From Hysterium pulicare CBS 123377 (taxonomy: Eukaryota; Ascomycota; Dothideomycetes; Hysteriales; Hysteriaceae), in NCBI GenBank assembly GCA_000467715.1, contig AJFK01000112.1:151360-215359 (forward strand): a stretch of 64,000 bases of DNA, given 5' to 3'. Both the position numbers and the translations under genes were made by a program. Positions 53,355 through 64,000 of the stretch are shown piece after piece. The notes under the pieces were generated by a model. It was given only the letters and a program-made list of their open reading frames with translations, searched no databases and was not told the DNA's origin. Position 1 is the stretch's first letter. Each line of letters begins with the position of its first letter.

Positions 53355-54374
53355 GTGTCCCAGGGATGACTAAGTGCTATACGTTGACAGAACGCTCTCG
53401 CAGCTACCCCAGGCGACTGGCCCTAGCTAACAGGATTCTGGGTTGGGAATCCGAGTAGGTATTTGGAGGTGCGTCAGGCGTATTGGGCCAAGAGAGAGCC
53501 AAGCGGCCTTCAAAGCCTGTGTGGAGTGCCTGCTGTATTGAAGAAGATTTTCCTACATGTCCTAATAAGTCAACGATAAACCCGAGAATAAACCCTTTTC
53601 CTACATCGAATTCTGTACATTCTCTATCTGCATTGCACCGGCGAAATTTAGGAGTTCAGGCGAGGAGCGATAGGCGGTGCTACTGTCATGGGTGGGCTTA
53701 TCGCTATACGGACACTCCGCAAGTGTTTTCGGTCTGCATTGTATGGTGTTTTGCTCGACAGCTGGTCGTTTACCTTTATCCTCTGCTCTTCTCACGCGGC
53801 CAAAGCATGACCGTTCGTTTGTATTATTCTTGATTAGTTTTCTTTGTAAAAGATGGTCTAGCAATGGCGACTGTAGCGATGGCGAACATCCGTTTTTCTT
53901 TAATCGGCGCTGGGGTGGTCGGGCCCGCGTAAAAGTCCACGGAATTATATAGGGTAGTGACCGGAGCGAGGCAGAAATGGAAAGAAAAGGTCTGAAAACA
54001 CGCCTCACGATCTCTAGCTGTCCTGGCAAATATTTACTGTTTCGTGAAGTTGATGTTGACAATTCCTAGTATTCGACAAAGTCCAATAGGCGTATGTGAG
54101 TTTGTGTAGTTATAAACGTTTCTCACTCGTCATCATGCAAGCCACGGCACACGGTCAAAGATAAAACACATTCTATCGTGACTGAGCGAGACTTTTGATC
54201 CCCCAAAAACTGCTCGCAAAATTTGTTCTAAACTAGACGTGTGGGAACAGGCTTGAATTTCAATTGGAAGTAGTAAGTACTGTGTACCATGAATGCCCCT
54301 CTCACGTGTTGCCACAACACCATCCAACAACCATTGAGCGGTGCCCTTACATAAAACTCGACAATACTCCCAGG
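53355..54374. other. PMC1 3' region and DAD1 promoter
   Basis: A minus-strand 153-codon frame (54062-53601) has no family signal. The DAD1-proximal part holds a CACGTG box. Confidence 0.55.
54303..54308. promoter_or_regulatory. CACGTG box, DAD1 promoter
   Basis: TCACGTGT ends 66 bp before the DAD1 ATG. Confidence 0.45.
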
Positions 54375-54835
54375 ATGTCTTCCTCGACCACACAACGACC
54401 CACGGCCTCCATATCTACAAACGGCAATGCCGCACCGGCGGAGAAAACTTATTTTGAATCACAGCGCGAGATGCTTGTTGGCGAGATAGCCCAGGTAAAC
54501 AGCCCGGATTCTTCGTGAAGAGAAAGGAAAACTAAGCTAATCGCGTTCTGTCGCGACGTTGTAGAGCCTAGAGCATGTCCTGCAGAATCTCAATAAATTG
54601 AATCGGAGTTTGGAGGAGGTTATTGCGGTCAGCCGTTCCTTTCTGACTCGCTTGGCCTTGTGCGTATACTGATTGTGTCGATGGGTATCAGGTCGGGAAC
54701 GAGTTCAGCCCTGTTGAGGCGCTGTGGTCGCAGTTCGAGAATGTCATGGCTAAGGACCCGGATGCTACGGAGGAAGGGCATGCTGATGATGTCGAGGAGG
54801 GGGACTCGGAGTTCAAGCAGGAAGAGAGGTCATAA
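54375..54835 (+). CDS. DAD1: DASH complex subunit DAD1
   Basis: Exons 54375-54494, 54565-54627 and 54692-54835 give 108 residues. The core matches Dad1: [20 protein letters not shown], then [18 protein letters not shown] and [17 protein letters not shown]. Dad1 is one of ten small proteins of the DASH/Dam1 ring that couples kinetochores to spindle microtubules. The first 30 residues are Ser/Thr-rich and the tail is acidic ([14 protein letters not shown]), both typical of filamentous fungi, whose copies exceed the 94-residue yeast protein. The exon junctions restore IAQ/SLE and IA/VGN exactly. A CACGTG box lies 66 bp before the ATG. Confidence 0.94.
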
Positions 54836-55378
54836 GAGAGCGACCTTATAATCATTGAACACGAGTGGATCAGGTGCTGATGGTTTTGGCACGGCTTCTG
54901 GGGCATGCGACGCATATTTTACGATTCGAAGATACCCAGATGGACACGATATGGAGTCATTATTTCAGGGAGGAGTGCATTCATTGCGCTAAATATATCG
55001 GGAGGCGTTGTCCCCGAATGATTACAACAGAAGACACAATGGAAAAGTCGTATGTGTAAAATAGAGAGAAGAGGCTGGTTCGATCGTCCAACCTGTCGTG
55101 TTTAGATAAACACCTAGAACGCCGCAAACCATGTATGTGTGACCGTCCCCTTTCCCTCCGAACGGCTATGATGCAGCAGGCAGACAGACAGAAGTAAGAG
55201 ACATAAAGACCTTTATTTTTCATACCAAAAGTGTCGACCGAAGAATGACAAAAGTCCGTGATATGTCGTCTCAGCATCAACATCGGTCGTTTCGCGTCTA
55301 GCGTCATCTGTTTGAGGCGTGCTTGAGTTTACACCACAGCATTGTTCCTCGGACTCTAAAAAGAAAGAAGCAAAACAC
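54836..55378. other. Convergent 3' region, DAD1/RHO4
   Basis: Nothing recognised. Confidence 0.6.
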
Positions 55379-56337
55379 TTAGAGAATCTTGCAGCTTCGC
55401 TTTTTGGGTTTCTTACCGCCTGCAAAGGCCGGTTTCCGCTCTCCTGCTCCTATTCCTTCAGGTGTCTTCCACTCGTCGCCGACGGCCATGGTGACTGCCT
55501 GGTCAAAAATCTCCTCGACACCGTCTTGCTCTTTGCTGCTGCATTCCATGTAAAGAGCGCCCATCTTCTTGGCCACAGTGCGGCCTTGTTCGGGGGTGAC
55601 TGGTGTAAGGCCTTGAGCCTTGAGGAGCTCGATACAATTTTTCGTGTTCCGAAGATCCGATTTCAGTCCCAGGAGCATGATCGGCGTTGTAGGGCAGAAG
55701 TGGAGGACTTCAGGGTACCACTGCTCAGCACATTAGTATCCATTGATCGACATGTGTCGAAGGAGTTGGGTCACCTTATCCAAGACGTTTTCTAGGGAGT
55801 TTGGGCAGTCAATGGCAAAGCACACGAATAGGATATCTGTCTCCGGGTAAGAGAGGGGCCGTAGGCGATCGTATTCTTCCTGCCCAGCAGTGTCCCAGAG
55901 AGCGAGCTCGACCATCTTGCCTGTCGGTGGGTGAGGGGTATGTGTGATGTAGTTCTCAAACACGGTTGGGACATATTTCTATCAAGGCCATTAGCCATTC
56001 GACAATCGACGATAACGATGCTTTCACCTCGTTTGCTTACCTCTGGAAAGTTCCCGGAGCTGTAGCTGATCAGCAAACACGTCTTACCACATCCTCCATC
56101 CCCGACTACGACCAGCTTCTTCGAATACATGGGCGGCTCTGTGACATTGGTGAGAGCTGTGCCGGCCGACTCCCGTCCCGTCGAGGTAGTGTTGTATGAG
56201 CTGACGGTGCCATTGCTGTTCCTCTCGCTTGGCGTACGAACAGGCTTCCTCGATGGAGTGATGGAGGAGTTTGGGGCCTTGGAGGAAGGTTTCCGTCGGA
56301 GGTAGTCGTAGTTCTGTGTTGCTTGCACTGCCGCCAT
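55379..56337 (-). CDS. RHO4: Rho-family GTPase RHO4
   Basis: Exons 56337-56041, 55978-55775 and 55720-55379 give 280 residues. A 70-residue basic Ser/Thr-rich N-terminal extension, characteristic of fungal Rho4, precedes the G domain: [10 protein letters not shown] (P-loop), YVPTVFENY (switch I), [18 protein letters not shown] (switch II), GLKSDLR (base recognition) and ECSSKE. The Rho insert is present ([15 protein letters not shown]), and the protein ends CKIL, a CaaL box for geranylgeranylation. Rho4 acts at septa with formins in filamentous fungi. The frame stays open upstream to 56673 with another in-frame ATG, so a longer form cannot be excluded. Head to head with LCB3, 353 bp apart. 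Confidence 0.95.
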
Positions 56338-56690
56338 GGTTGTTTGGAGTGGAAGCAGTATACTGATAGCAGGGTGGTCAACCAGCGGTGATGGGAGATG
56401 ATTCTGATCAAGGCCGATTGTATCAATATGGACAGCGAATCTGAAGTAGCAATTGGGGGTGGTGTAGCGATTGATGGTTGATGGTTGATGGTGTTGGCGG
56501 CAGTGATATGGGCTGGGTGCTTTGTTTAATGGCGGCCGTTGCCATTGCGACCGACACCCTGGCAGCGGAGTCGGGTCCTTGGTCCAAGCGTCCCCACCAA
56601 GGAACCCCCCGATGTGCATCTGTATCACCAATTGCTGGCCTCGCGAGACAAGACTGCCATGATAATCCACCACTGCTCGCGAATGCTTCC
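56338..56690. promoter_or_regulatory. Divergent promoter, RHO4/LCB3
   Basis: Both 5' leaders must lie here; the RHO4 frame is open across almost all of it. Confidence 0.6.
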
Positions 56691-58602
56691 ATGTATGAAC
56701 ACGACAATGGCTTACGGGAGAGTAGCAAGCCCCCCATGGAGCCTACGACGCCAGATGCAGGCATGCGACCCGTAGATCACTGTGCGTACCTCTTTTCCAC
56801 CCGCTCCAATTCATTGTTGTGCGCAAGATGGACTGCCAAATAAGATGCTAATACCGATATCCCCCCCGGATAGATGCACAAAGACTCCCAGCATGGAGGA
56901 ACCTTCTGCGAAAGCGCTTGATCCCCATTGTGCGATGGGAGACCCCCTACCTCGCCCTCCTTCAGGAGAAACTCCGCTCTCCTACCCTCGACTCCTATTT
57001 CGCCTTCACGGCCAATTTGGGAACACACACATTCTTCATGGTCATGTTGCCAATTCTCTTTTGGTGTGGATACACCAATATAGGGCGAGCGTAGGTACAT
57101 TTTCCGTCCGGCATTGTCCAAGATGCAGTAGATCGATATTGATACCTGGGGTAGGATGGTACATGTATTAGCATCGGGAGTGTTCTGGAGCGGATTCGTA
57201 AAGGACATGCTTTGTCTACCTCGTCCGTTATCTCCTCCGCTACAGCGCATTACTATGTCGGGGTCCGCCGCGCTTGAATATGGCTTCCCGTCAACTCACT
57301 CCACGAACGCCGTCTCTGTCGCCGTGTATGCCATTTACATGTTGCAAAGCTCTTCCGACACGAACAATCCGAATCTTCATCTGGCTTTGCAGGGCCTGTT
57401 CTACTTCTACGCTGTTTCAATTGTGTTTGGAAGACTGTATTGTGGCATGCACGGATTTTTCGACGTTTTGATAGGAAGCATTCTGGGTGCCGTTATATCT
57501 GCCGTCCAGATTCTCTACGGCGATTTTTTTGACCACTGGATCTGTCAGGACTCTTTTAAAAATCTCCTTATTTGTACCTTGATCATTTTCGTCCTCGTGC
57601 GCATACACCCGGAGCCCGCAGACGATTGCCCCTGTTTCGACGATAGCGTTGCATTTGCTGGTGTGCTAGTTGGTATCCAAATTGGCGCATGGCATTACGC
57701 TCGTACCGGTTTCGCCTGGGATCACCCAACTCCATCCACCGTACCCTTCGATTTGAAAAGCATCGGGTTACTTAGATCCTCTCTTCGCATCTTGCTGGGT
57801 GTTTTGATTATCTTTGTATGGAGAGGATCAATGAAGCCTGCATTGTTCAAGATTCTACCCCCAATATTTCGAGTCCTGGAACAAGCGCGCCTAAACCTTC
57901 CTCGAGCATTCTTTCTGGATGCTTCGGAGTACAAATCTGTCCCTACCCTTCGAGGAGATGATAATGTTATCCCCTCCGCAGCAGACATCCCTCGCCTTCT
58001 CAATAACCTCAGCCATCCGCGCCGTCGCTCCGTTACCGTGGGCCCGCAGTCAGCCGCCGACGCCTATGAAACACTGGCATATCGCAAGAAGAGGCGAAGG
58101 GAGAGCTTGTCGAACCCAGACACCTTCAGCGAACGAAATCTTGTCAATTCGAGCAGTCCTGTGCACAAGGAGGCGAATATTGGCTTCTCAACAAATGTGC
58201 CACTCTCTCCCGGTGTTAGGGGGAATAAGGAGAATAATGTCCCGTTAGGGTCGAATCTACTTCCAACTCCTATGTCTTCGCGTGTACATTCGTATGAGGA
58301 GATGATGGGAACGGGGTCAGAAAAGGCAGTTGGCGTTGATACACCCCCAGAAAGCGATGCCGGCATCGCGGTAGACGAAGAGAAGGAAGACAGGGAAATG
58401 TTTATGAAGTTAGAAAAGCCTCGTGTGAGGTACGACGTCGAAGTAGTTACGAAGCTTATTGTTTATTCTGGTAAGTCATGTCGAGTCCCCGCGGATCTCA
58501 TCTCCCTGACAGTTGTCTCGTATAGGAATCGGATGGCTAGCTGTGGAAGGGAACCCCCTCCTTTTTGAACTGTGCGGATTGGGTTTGGGTGTAAATAGGT
58601 AG
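56691..58602 (+). CDS. LCB3: Dihydrosphingosine-1-phosphate phosphatase (LCB3/YSR3 family)
   Basis: Exons 56691-56781, 56874-57090, 57155-58470 and 58526-58602 give 566 residues. This ER membrane PAP2 phosphatase dephosphorylates long-chain base phosphates so that they can re-enter ceramide synthesis. The three PAP2 motifs are seen: KDMLCLPRP, YGFPSTHSTNAVS, and RLYCGMHGFFDVLIG with the catalytic histidines. Several membrane spans flank them (TFFMVMLPILFWCGY, ILGAVISAVQILYG, LLICTLIIFVLVRI, LLGVLIIFVWRG). A hydrophilic Ser/Pro loop of 200 residues lies between the last spans, and the C-terminus VTKLIVYSGIGWLAVEGNP is the family end. The start is one of several in-frame ATGs; exon 1 gives MRPVDHY, matching the family's D-H-Y lead. 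Confidence 0.93.
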
Positions 58603-59720
58603 TGGTTGGAAGATTCATACTTAGTCATGGAGGACACTTCTTTTCAACAGATCATTTGTTTGCATAGTAGGAGTTTGTTTCTATGTAAATGCAGAGGATG
58701 TATTGTTCCTTTCTTTCACACAAACGTAATGCTGCTTCATAATACCACCATTGGAAAGCGTTCTATTCTCGTCTGAGTTGTTGCCAGCTTAGGCAACCCG
58801 TTGTTTGGTTATCTATCGCCTGAGAAGGCATTTCGGAGATTCGCTCAGAATAGTCACTCACAAGTAGTTATCTTTCTCGGCCGTCAAAGGATCTCGTGGA
58901 CTTAATCGAAGGACACCGTGCTTTGTTTTGTAAAGTGATATGAAAGCTTCTTGTCCAAAACCCAGTCTAACATACTTTTGCTAAGCAGTTACCTTTTCAC
59001 TCCTGTCAGAACTACCCTTAAACTACTTGCACAAAACCACATCTTCACCCTTTGACTCAGAACCCCCGTTCGTCCTTGGCCCAGCCATTTCGTCTATGGC
59101 ATTCTTTTCAAGGCCTAGTGGGATAAGTCTGAAGGAAGCAGCGTATAGGAATCAACGATGGGCGCCATGGAAGCAATCATCCTGAGCAGGACATGTGGAA
59201 CAGTTTTGGATTTAGCAATGAGCTTTCTACCATAACTCTCAACTGTCATATTCATCAAGAACTAACCTCTTAAGACCTGAAACCTGACCAAGGTCTCTTA
59301 AGACAGCGCCACGGTCGCTCAATGTAATATGGAAGTCTACAATTGTATGTATCTATAATACATATGCTGCTATTGAGCAGCTAAAGAAGTATGATTATCG
59401 AATGGTAGATCTAGATCAATGGGAAATCTAAATATGCTTAATTTTTGAGGCCTTTCGGCCAGATTGCGATCGAAATCTCCCTGAAAAAGGAGAATCTTCA
59501 TCAAATCGCCCGAGAAAGAACTTGCCGTAGCGCGTCCGGTCCTATACCATGATTCCGTGACACCGAATTGACCTTTCTCTGATGGATCGAAAAATCCTAG
59601 GTCAAAGGTTAACTGCTCCTTGAAACGCCGTACGAAGTGGTGAAAAGATCCTTAGACGCTCAAATAACATAATCGTACACTCGACCTTTAATTTCTTCCT
59701 CATTCACCGCTCACGCGTCG
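58603..59720. other. Convergent 3' region, LCB3/SCC2
   Basis: AT-rich with stop codons in all frames; holds the CTCTTAAGAC repeat at 59267-59304. Confidence 0.6.
59267..59304. repeat. Short repeat with palindromic core between LCB3 and SCC2
   Basis: CTCTTAAGAC occurs at 59267-59276 and 59295-59304; with the adjoining AGACCT and AGGTCT it can also pair as an imperfect hairpin. Possibly part of the shared 3' region. Confidence 0.6.
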
Positions 59721-62700
59721 CTAATCCCAACCATCATCATCATTGTCTGGTGTCCGACTCAAACTCCTCTTGTTCTTATTCTTCGCGCCAGGAGGCCTGC
59801 CCCTTCCTTTGCCCGCGCCATGGTTCTTTGGTTTTTTTGGAGTAGCTCCCAAACCCGCACTCGCTTTCCTTTTTCTGCCCCTACCACTCCCTCCAGGAGT
59901 AGCACTCTCCATTCTATTTACTTTTTCGTCAGGCGTCTCATACCCCGCTGCCGCATCCGCTAACGCTATATCGTCGTCATCATCACTGCCAACCCTCAGT
60001 TCGTTGTCAACTGAAAGCAGGTCGGCAAAAGCTTTGCACTGTGCCAGCATACTATCGGTGTTATCCAGCGCTGTCATGATGTCGCAAATTCGTTCCCAGA
60101 GCTTGTCGCCGGTGACGAAATTGACTTTCGTGGGAACTTTGTTAAGATCTTTCGCGGTAATTTTGCCGGTTGCGCTTTTGCCTTCGCGCTGCCTTTGGAG
60201 ACCCCACAGGCGGCGGAGGAAGGTGCGGGTTTCCCATATCATGGTGAGAATCATGGATGCTACGGCTAGATGCCGAAGCTTGGACTCGTTGACTGCGTTG
60301 AGGTTCGATTGTCGTTGCGTTGGCGGATGGGCGTCTCCGTTAGTTTCGCCGTTCGCTGTGGGCGTCTCAGTAGAAGATAATGCGGCTTCACCGTTCGTTA
60401 CAGGCGCTTGGCCTACATGTTGAGGTTGGCCTGTTTCTAACCGAATTCCTAGAATATCTGTCTCAATTGAATGAGCCACAACGGCACCAGTCCTTGAGAC
60501 AATCTTCTCCATCCCTGCGACAAGGTGCAGTATTTCATCGACGCGAGCATAGTCGAAGAAAGCAAGGTTCTCAAGCACGAAGCGCGCATACAGCAGAGCA
60601 TGTGGCGGATTACCATTACTATCCAGTTTCGGTAGCTCAAAGTCGATCCGCTCGCACAAATTCGAGACAAATTTCTTCCGAACTTTTGAACTGCCAGTCT
60701 TTAAGACCTCAAAGAGCAATTGCAGCTTGGGCTTGAAAATCTTGCTGAGGGCTCCATGCGCATCGCCTAGGACCTCGCACTGATAGTCAAATGCTTGGCT
60801 GACGGCTGCCATGTATTCTTTCTCAAACATTGTCTCGTGCTTGTGGTGGAGGCTGCGATGTTCTTCAAAGGCATTGTTTGAGATAATGCCGTTCGGAGAA
60901 GTCTCCAACGCCACTAGAGCCGGGCCACACTCTTTCGGGTGAACCAATCCTTGACGGCTGATGCTGATTACGATCTGAGTAGCCGTCACAGCAAGGCTTT
61001 CGGTCTTGCTAAGAGCGATACGAACCACGTGTGGTAGGTATCGCCGTGCAAGGGATAGAGCTGCTCCGTCGTTCTCGTTCGCTTGAAGGGAAGTTCCCAA
61101 GCGTTCGGCGCCGTTAATTGCACCTTCCCCGACAGCAATCGCTGCTCCACTCTCAGATCGTTTTTCTTCAGAAGCAAAGAATTCTCCGAACTGTGAGAGG
61201 AGGATTTGCTCAAGCTGCGTATCGTTGTTGATAAAGACGAGATCGAAAGCGGTTCCCACATCGGATCTCATGAATAGACCAGGGGAGTTTTGGCATATCA
61301 TGCCCAAGGTCTCGAAAGCTTGCTCTCGCACAGCATTTGCCCGGTTCTGCCGTGTGAAGGGACATGCTGTTTGCACAAGAAGATTTGCAACAGAGTTGCC
61401 CTTCCAAGTCTGGAGAACGGTCTTGTCAACAGTTGCCTTGAACTGAGCAACATATTCTTCGAAATGACAGACTTTTCCAAAGCTGCCTAATATCATGAGA
61501 TACTTAGTCACCCGTTTCACAGCAGCTTCGTCTGTAGATGGCTTCTCCTTATCCTTGGTTAGGTTATTGATGATGGAGGATACGAGACGAACAAGCTTTA
61601 CGACTGTGTTCTTCAAAACGCCGCCAATGATCCATAAACATTGAGCAATATCATAAAGCTCTCCTTTGCCCATTTTGCCGACGGTTTGCATCAAGGATGC
61701 GTGCACTTCTGCAAAGAAGCTCTCCTGTAAGGAGGGAATAAAGGGGAAGACGTGGCGGAAAATGACTAAGACGGATCGATAGACTTGTACTTCGTCCGTT
61801 TGTTGGAGGTTTTTGGTGTACGGCTGAAGTAATTGGACCTGTTCTGCTGTGAACAATTTTGGATTTGCTTTAGCAAAGATACTTAGAGTCCGGAGTATCT
61901 GAGTTTGAGACGGTTTTCCAGGTAGTAGATCCGTGTCGATAACGCCTTCGAACATGTCTCCGACGATGGTCTTACAAACTTTGAAGTTTGCCACAGCGTT
62001 CTTGGACTTGTTTGCAAGGAACGTCTGGAGCAGGGACTTAAGCGCATCGGAGAGTTTGGGCAACCGCATAGTATGTTCCACGGATTGTATGATGAGAGAT
62101 ACTTGATGCCGAAGCGCTAATTGTAGCTTCATTGCATCCCCCTTGTTCGTTTCGTAGAATGGCGCTATCCAGATGTCTTCAAAGGTCTGCCGTGCTATAT
62201 CTGCGATACCCTCATCATGATCTTTGACTTGGTAGAGCAGATGTTCGACGATTTTCAATTTTGCGTCAGTGTTCTCGTTGCGGAGGTATATTTCCTTGAC
62301 GGTTTTCATTGCTTTCTTCTTGACCCCAATAGCAGGATCATTCACTCTCTGAACAAATTGATCCAGAAATCTCGCCTCGATCGTTTGGTCCCACAAAAGA
62401 CATTTGGACAAAAGTGTGAGGGCATTGTCACGCACTAGTGGTGAGGGATCAACAGTCATCAGGCGGACGATTTTTTCGATAACGGCGTCGTTTGCCTTGA
62501 GGATCTCAGGATCCTTTTCCAGTACCTGTGTTATACTCTTCAAGCTGCGGCTTTTCAGAGTTGCATGAGGGCTTGCCATGTTATTTACGATGTGAAGAAG
62601 GAGGTTTGTAGACTGTCTGCAAAAAGGACCCTCCAGTGTGATGATGCCGGCGGCAAGACGACCTTGTACAGTACTTACGGCCTCAAATTCGCTGTAGAGA

Positions 62701-64000
62701 TATGTCAGTATAGTGGCTTTTAAACAATAGGAAGTCACTCTCACTATTCTGACGTCAGCCATTTAGGCTCTAGAATCATATTCTTTAACTGCTTCTCCGT
62801 AGACTTGGTGGATGGGCGATCTTTCTCTTCCTCATCACCTCTCTCACTACCTTCACATATTTGGTGAGCCCAATTTGTTTTGTGACATCCTGTGGCACTT
62901 TGCATGTGTAAATCCTCATCCTTGGCCATCGACTGAAGAAACTCCAAAACCACCCGATATGGACCGTCGAACCCTAGGAGGTCTTTGGAGTTGACATCAC
63001 CCTTCAATGCATCCTCTGCCAGCAGGACTAACTGGTTGGAAAGTTCTGATTGAGCGATATCAAGAGAACGAGCGTTCTGGAGAACGTGGGCTTTCATATC
63101 AGCTAACCCCGATCCCATCAGTCCCATGATATCCAACGCCATATTCTTGGCGGGTACAGTAGAAGTCTCGTTGTAGAGCAAATTCACCATCCCGTTAAAC
63201 AATATGCGGAGGAGCAATTCGGCAGCGGGCCATTCGGGCGATCCAAGAACATTAAGGAAGTCCTCGGTGAAGATATCAAGTAAGTTGCGATACGGCTGGT
63301 CCCCAGTCTTGGTGGAATTCATGGCTCGCTTTACGATAAAGTTGACAAGGTGACATGCAGTTTTCTCTGCGCCGTTGTGAAGCTCCCTCGCAATTTGGGC
63401 GAGGCTCTGTTTTGTGAAATCAACTGTACCGTTGATTAGACGTGATTGTTTCGTGGGTGAACGGCTGCCGACTTCGGATGAACTGTCCTGTTCTTCATTG
63501 TCTTCTGCATCAATAAGTGTGTTCGGAACCATCCCGCTCTCTCGGATCGTTCGAGTTGCGCTCATCTGCACAAGTCGCATGATCAAAGCAGTTACTAGTT
63601 GTATGGGCTTGCCATCGACCATTTTGAATTGTCTGGCGCTTTGGCGCTGAACGGGTAGTTTTTCTAATGAAGTTAAAATGTCATCGGAGATAGACGTTCT
63701 CTGCTCTTCATAACGAGCGAATATCTTGGCTAGAACGTCCATGGCCGTCCGCCGGACAGTTTCAAACTTCTGTATACCGAGAGCCGAATCCTTTTCGGTA
63801 TGGGCATTTTCGACAAAAATAAGCGTACACGAAAGGTCTTCAACTGAATTGATCGCTCTATCTGCCACGTCAACCTTGACCATTAGCGTTCCAAGGAGCC
63901 GGAGGATGCTGCCACAGAGCTGGAGAACTGCTGACAGTGACTTGCTCTGGGAGGACGCGACTTTGTAGATGTCGTTGTCAGAATCGGCGCTCCGCGCCCC
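59721..64000 (-). CDS. SCC2: Cohesin loader SCC2/MIS4 (NIPBL), C-terminal part
   Basis: The frame is open to the window edge at 64000, so the N-terminus is missing. Exons 64000-62745 and 62691-59721 give the last 1,408 residues. Scc2 with Scc4 loads cohesin on chromosomes and stimulates its ATPase. The sequence is a long HEAT-repeat array: NNMASPHATLKSRSLKSI, LTLLSKCLLWDQTIEARFLD and IFTEDFLNVLGSPEWPAAEL are typical Mis4/Scc2 blocks, and the LEPKWLTSEYEF junction is restored by the 53-nt intron. The tail is basic with AT-hook-like KGRGRPPGAKNKNKR, then an acidic DNDDDGWD end. It converges on LCB3 across 1.1 kb. Confidence 0.95.

Noticed and set aside
53601-54062. 153-codon minus-strand frame downstream of PMC1
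   Set aside because: No family signal, lies in 3' region; composition is random-like.
59743-60423. 226-codon plus-strand frame
   Set aside because: Antisense shadow of the SCC2 basic tail, rich in Leu/Pro because of complementary Lys/Arg codons.
1-64000. Transposons, RIP-degraded repeats, CRISPR arrays or a secondary-metabolite cluster
   Set aside because: No transposase, reverse transcriptase, terminal repeats, regular spaced repeats, AT-rich RIP islands, PKS or NRPS were seen.

Overview
This window is nuclear DNA from a filamentous ascomycete (Pezizomycotina). The evidence is densely packed genes on both strands, almost all introns 45-70 nt long with GT..AG ends and CTNAC-like branch points, and a gene set typical of that group: a fungal DCL1-type Dicer, the DASH subunit DAD1, a fungal RHO4 GTPase, a DUF2293 protein, SVF1, a PMC1-type calcium pump and cyanamide hydratase. 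A Leotiomycete is my guess for the class, but nothing here proves it. There are no transposons, rRNAs, CRISPR arrays or convincing tRNA genes. I reconstructed exon-intron structures by hand; every complete model closes in frame from start to stop.

Layout. 1-15 kb: 3' part of TYW4/PPM2 (tRNA wybutosine), Dicer-like DCL1 (minus), TAP42 (TOR/PP2A), a GDSL esterase (minus) and TSC1/hamartin (TOR inhibition). 16-25 kb: MLH1 mismatch repair (minus), a decayed or doubtful locus, a membrane GNAT acetyltransferase (minus) and a HAL4/SAT4-type kinase (minus). 25-31 kb: SVF1, a very divergent, intron-rich histone H4 variant, a LPPE(V/I)R-type F-box-like protein (minus), a CCDC25/NFACT-R protein whose intron 2 needs a one-nucleotide exon, and a small LYR-motif protein (minus). 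31-41 kb: a DUF2293 protein, TYW2 (a second wybutosine enzyme), a secretory EF-hand protein with a defective-looking splice donor (minus) and a Golgi apyrase YND1 (minus). 41-46 kb: a class I glutamine amidotransferase (minus), an MFS basic amino-acid transporter-like protein and cyanamide hydratase (minus), possibly a small nitrogen-metabolism group. 46-49 kb is gene-poor and leads into PMC1. 54-64 kb: DAD1, RHO4 (minus), a sphingoid-base phosphate phosphatase (LCB3) and the C-terminal 1,408 residues of the cohesin loader SCC2/MIS4 (minus).

Most genes are unrelated housekeeping functions. Functional links inside the window are TYW4 with TYW2 (both late wybutosine steps), TAP42 with TSC1 (both TOR signalling), SVF1 with LCB3 (sphingolipid handling), and the amidotransferase, transporter and cyanamide hydratase trio. 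The observations most worth checking are the H4 variant, the one-nucleotide exon, the missing GT donor in the EF-hand gene, and a CACGTG box lying 66-81 bp upstream of four start codons.
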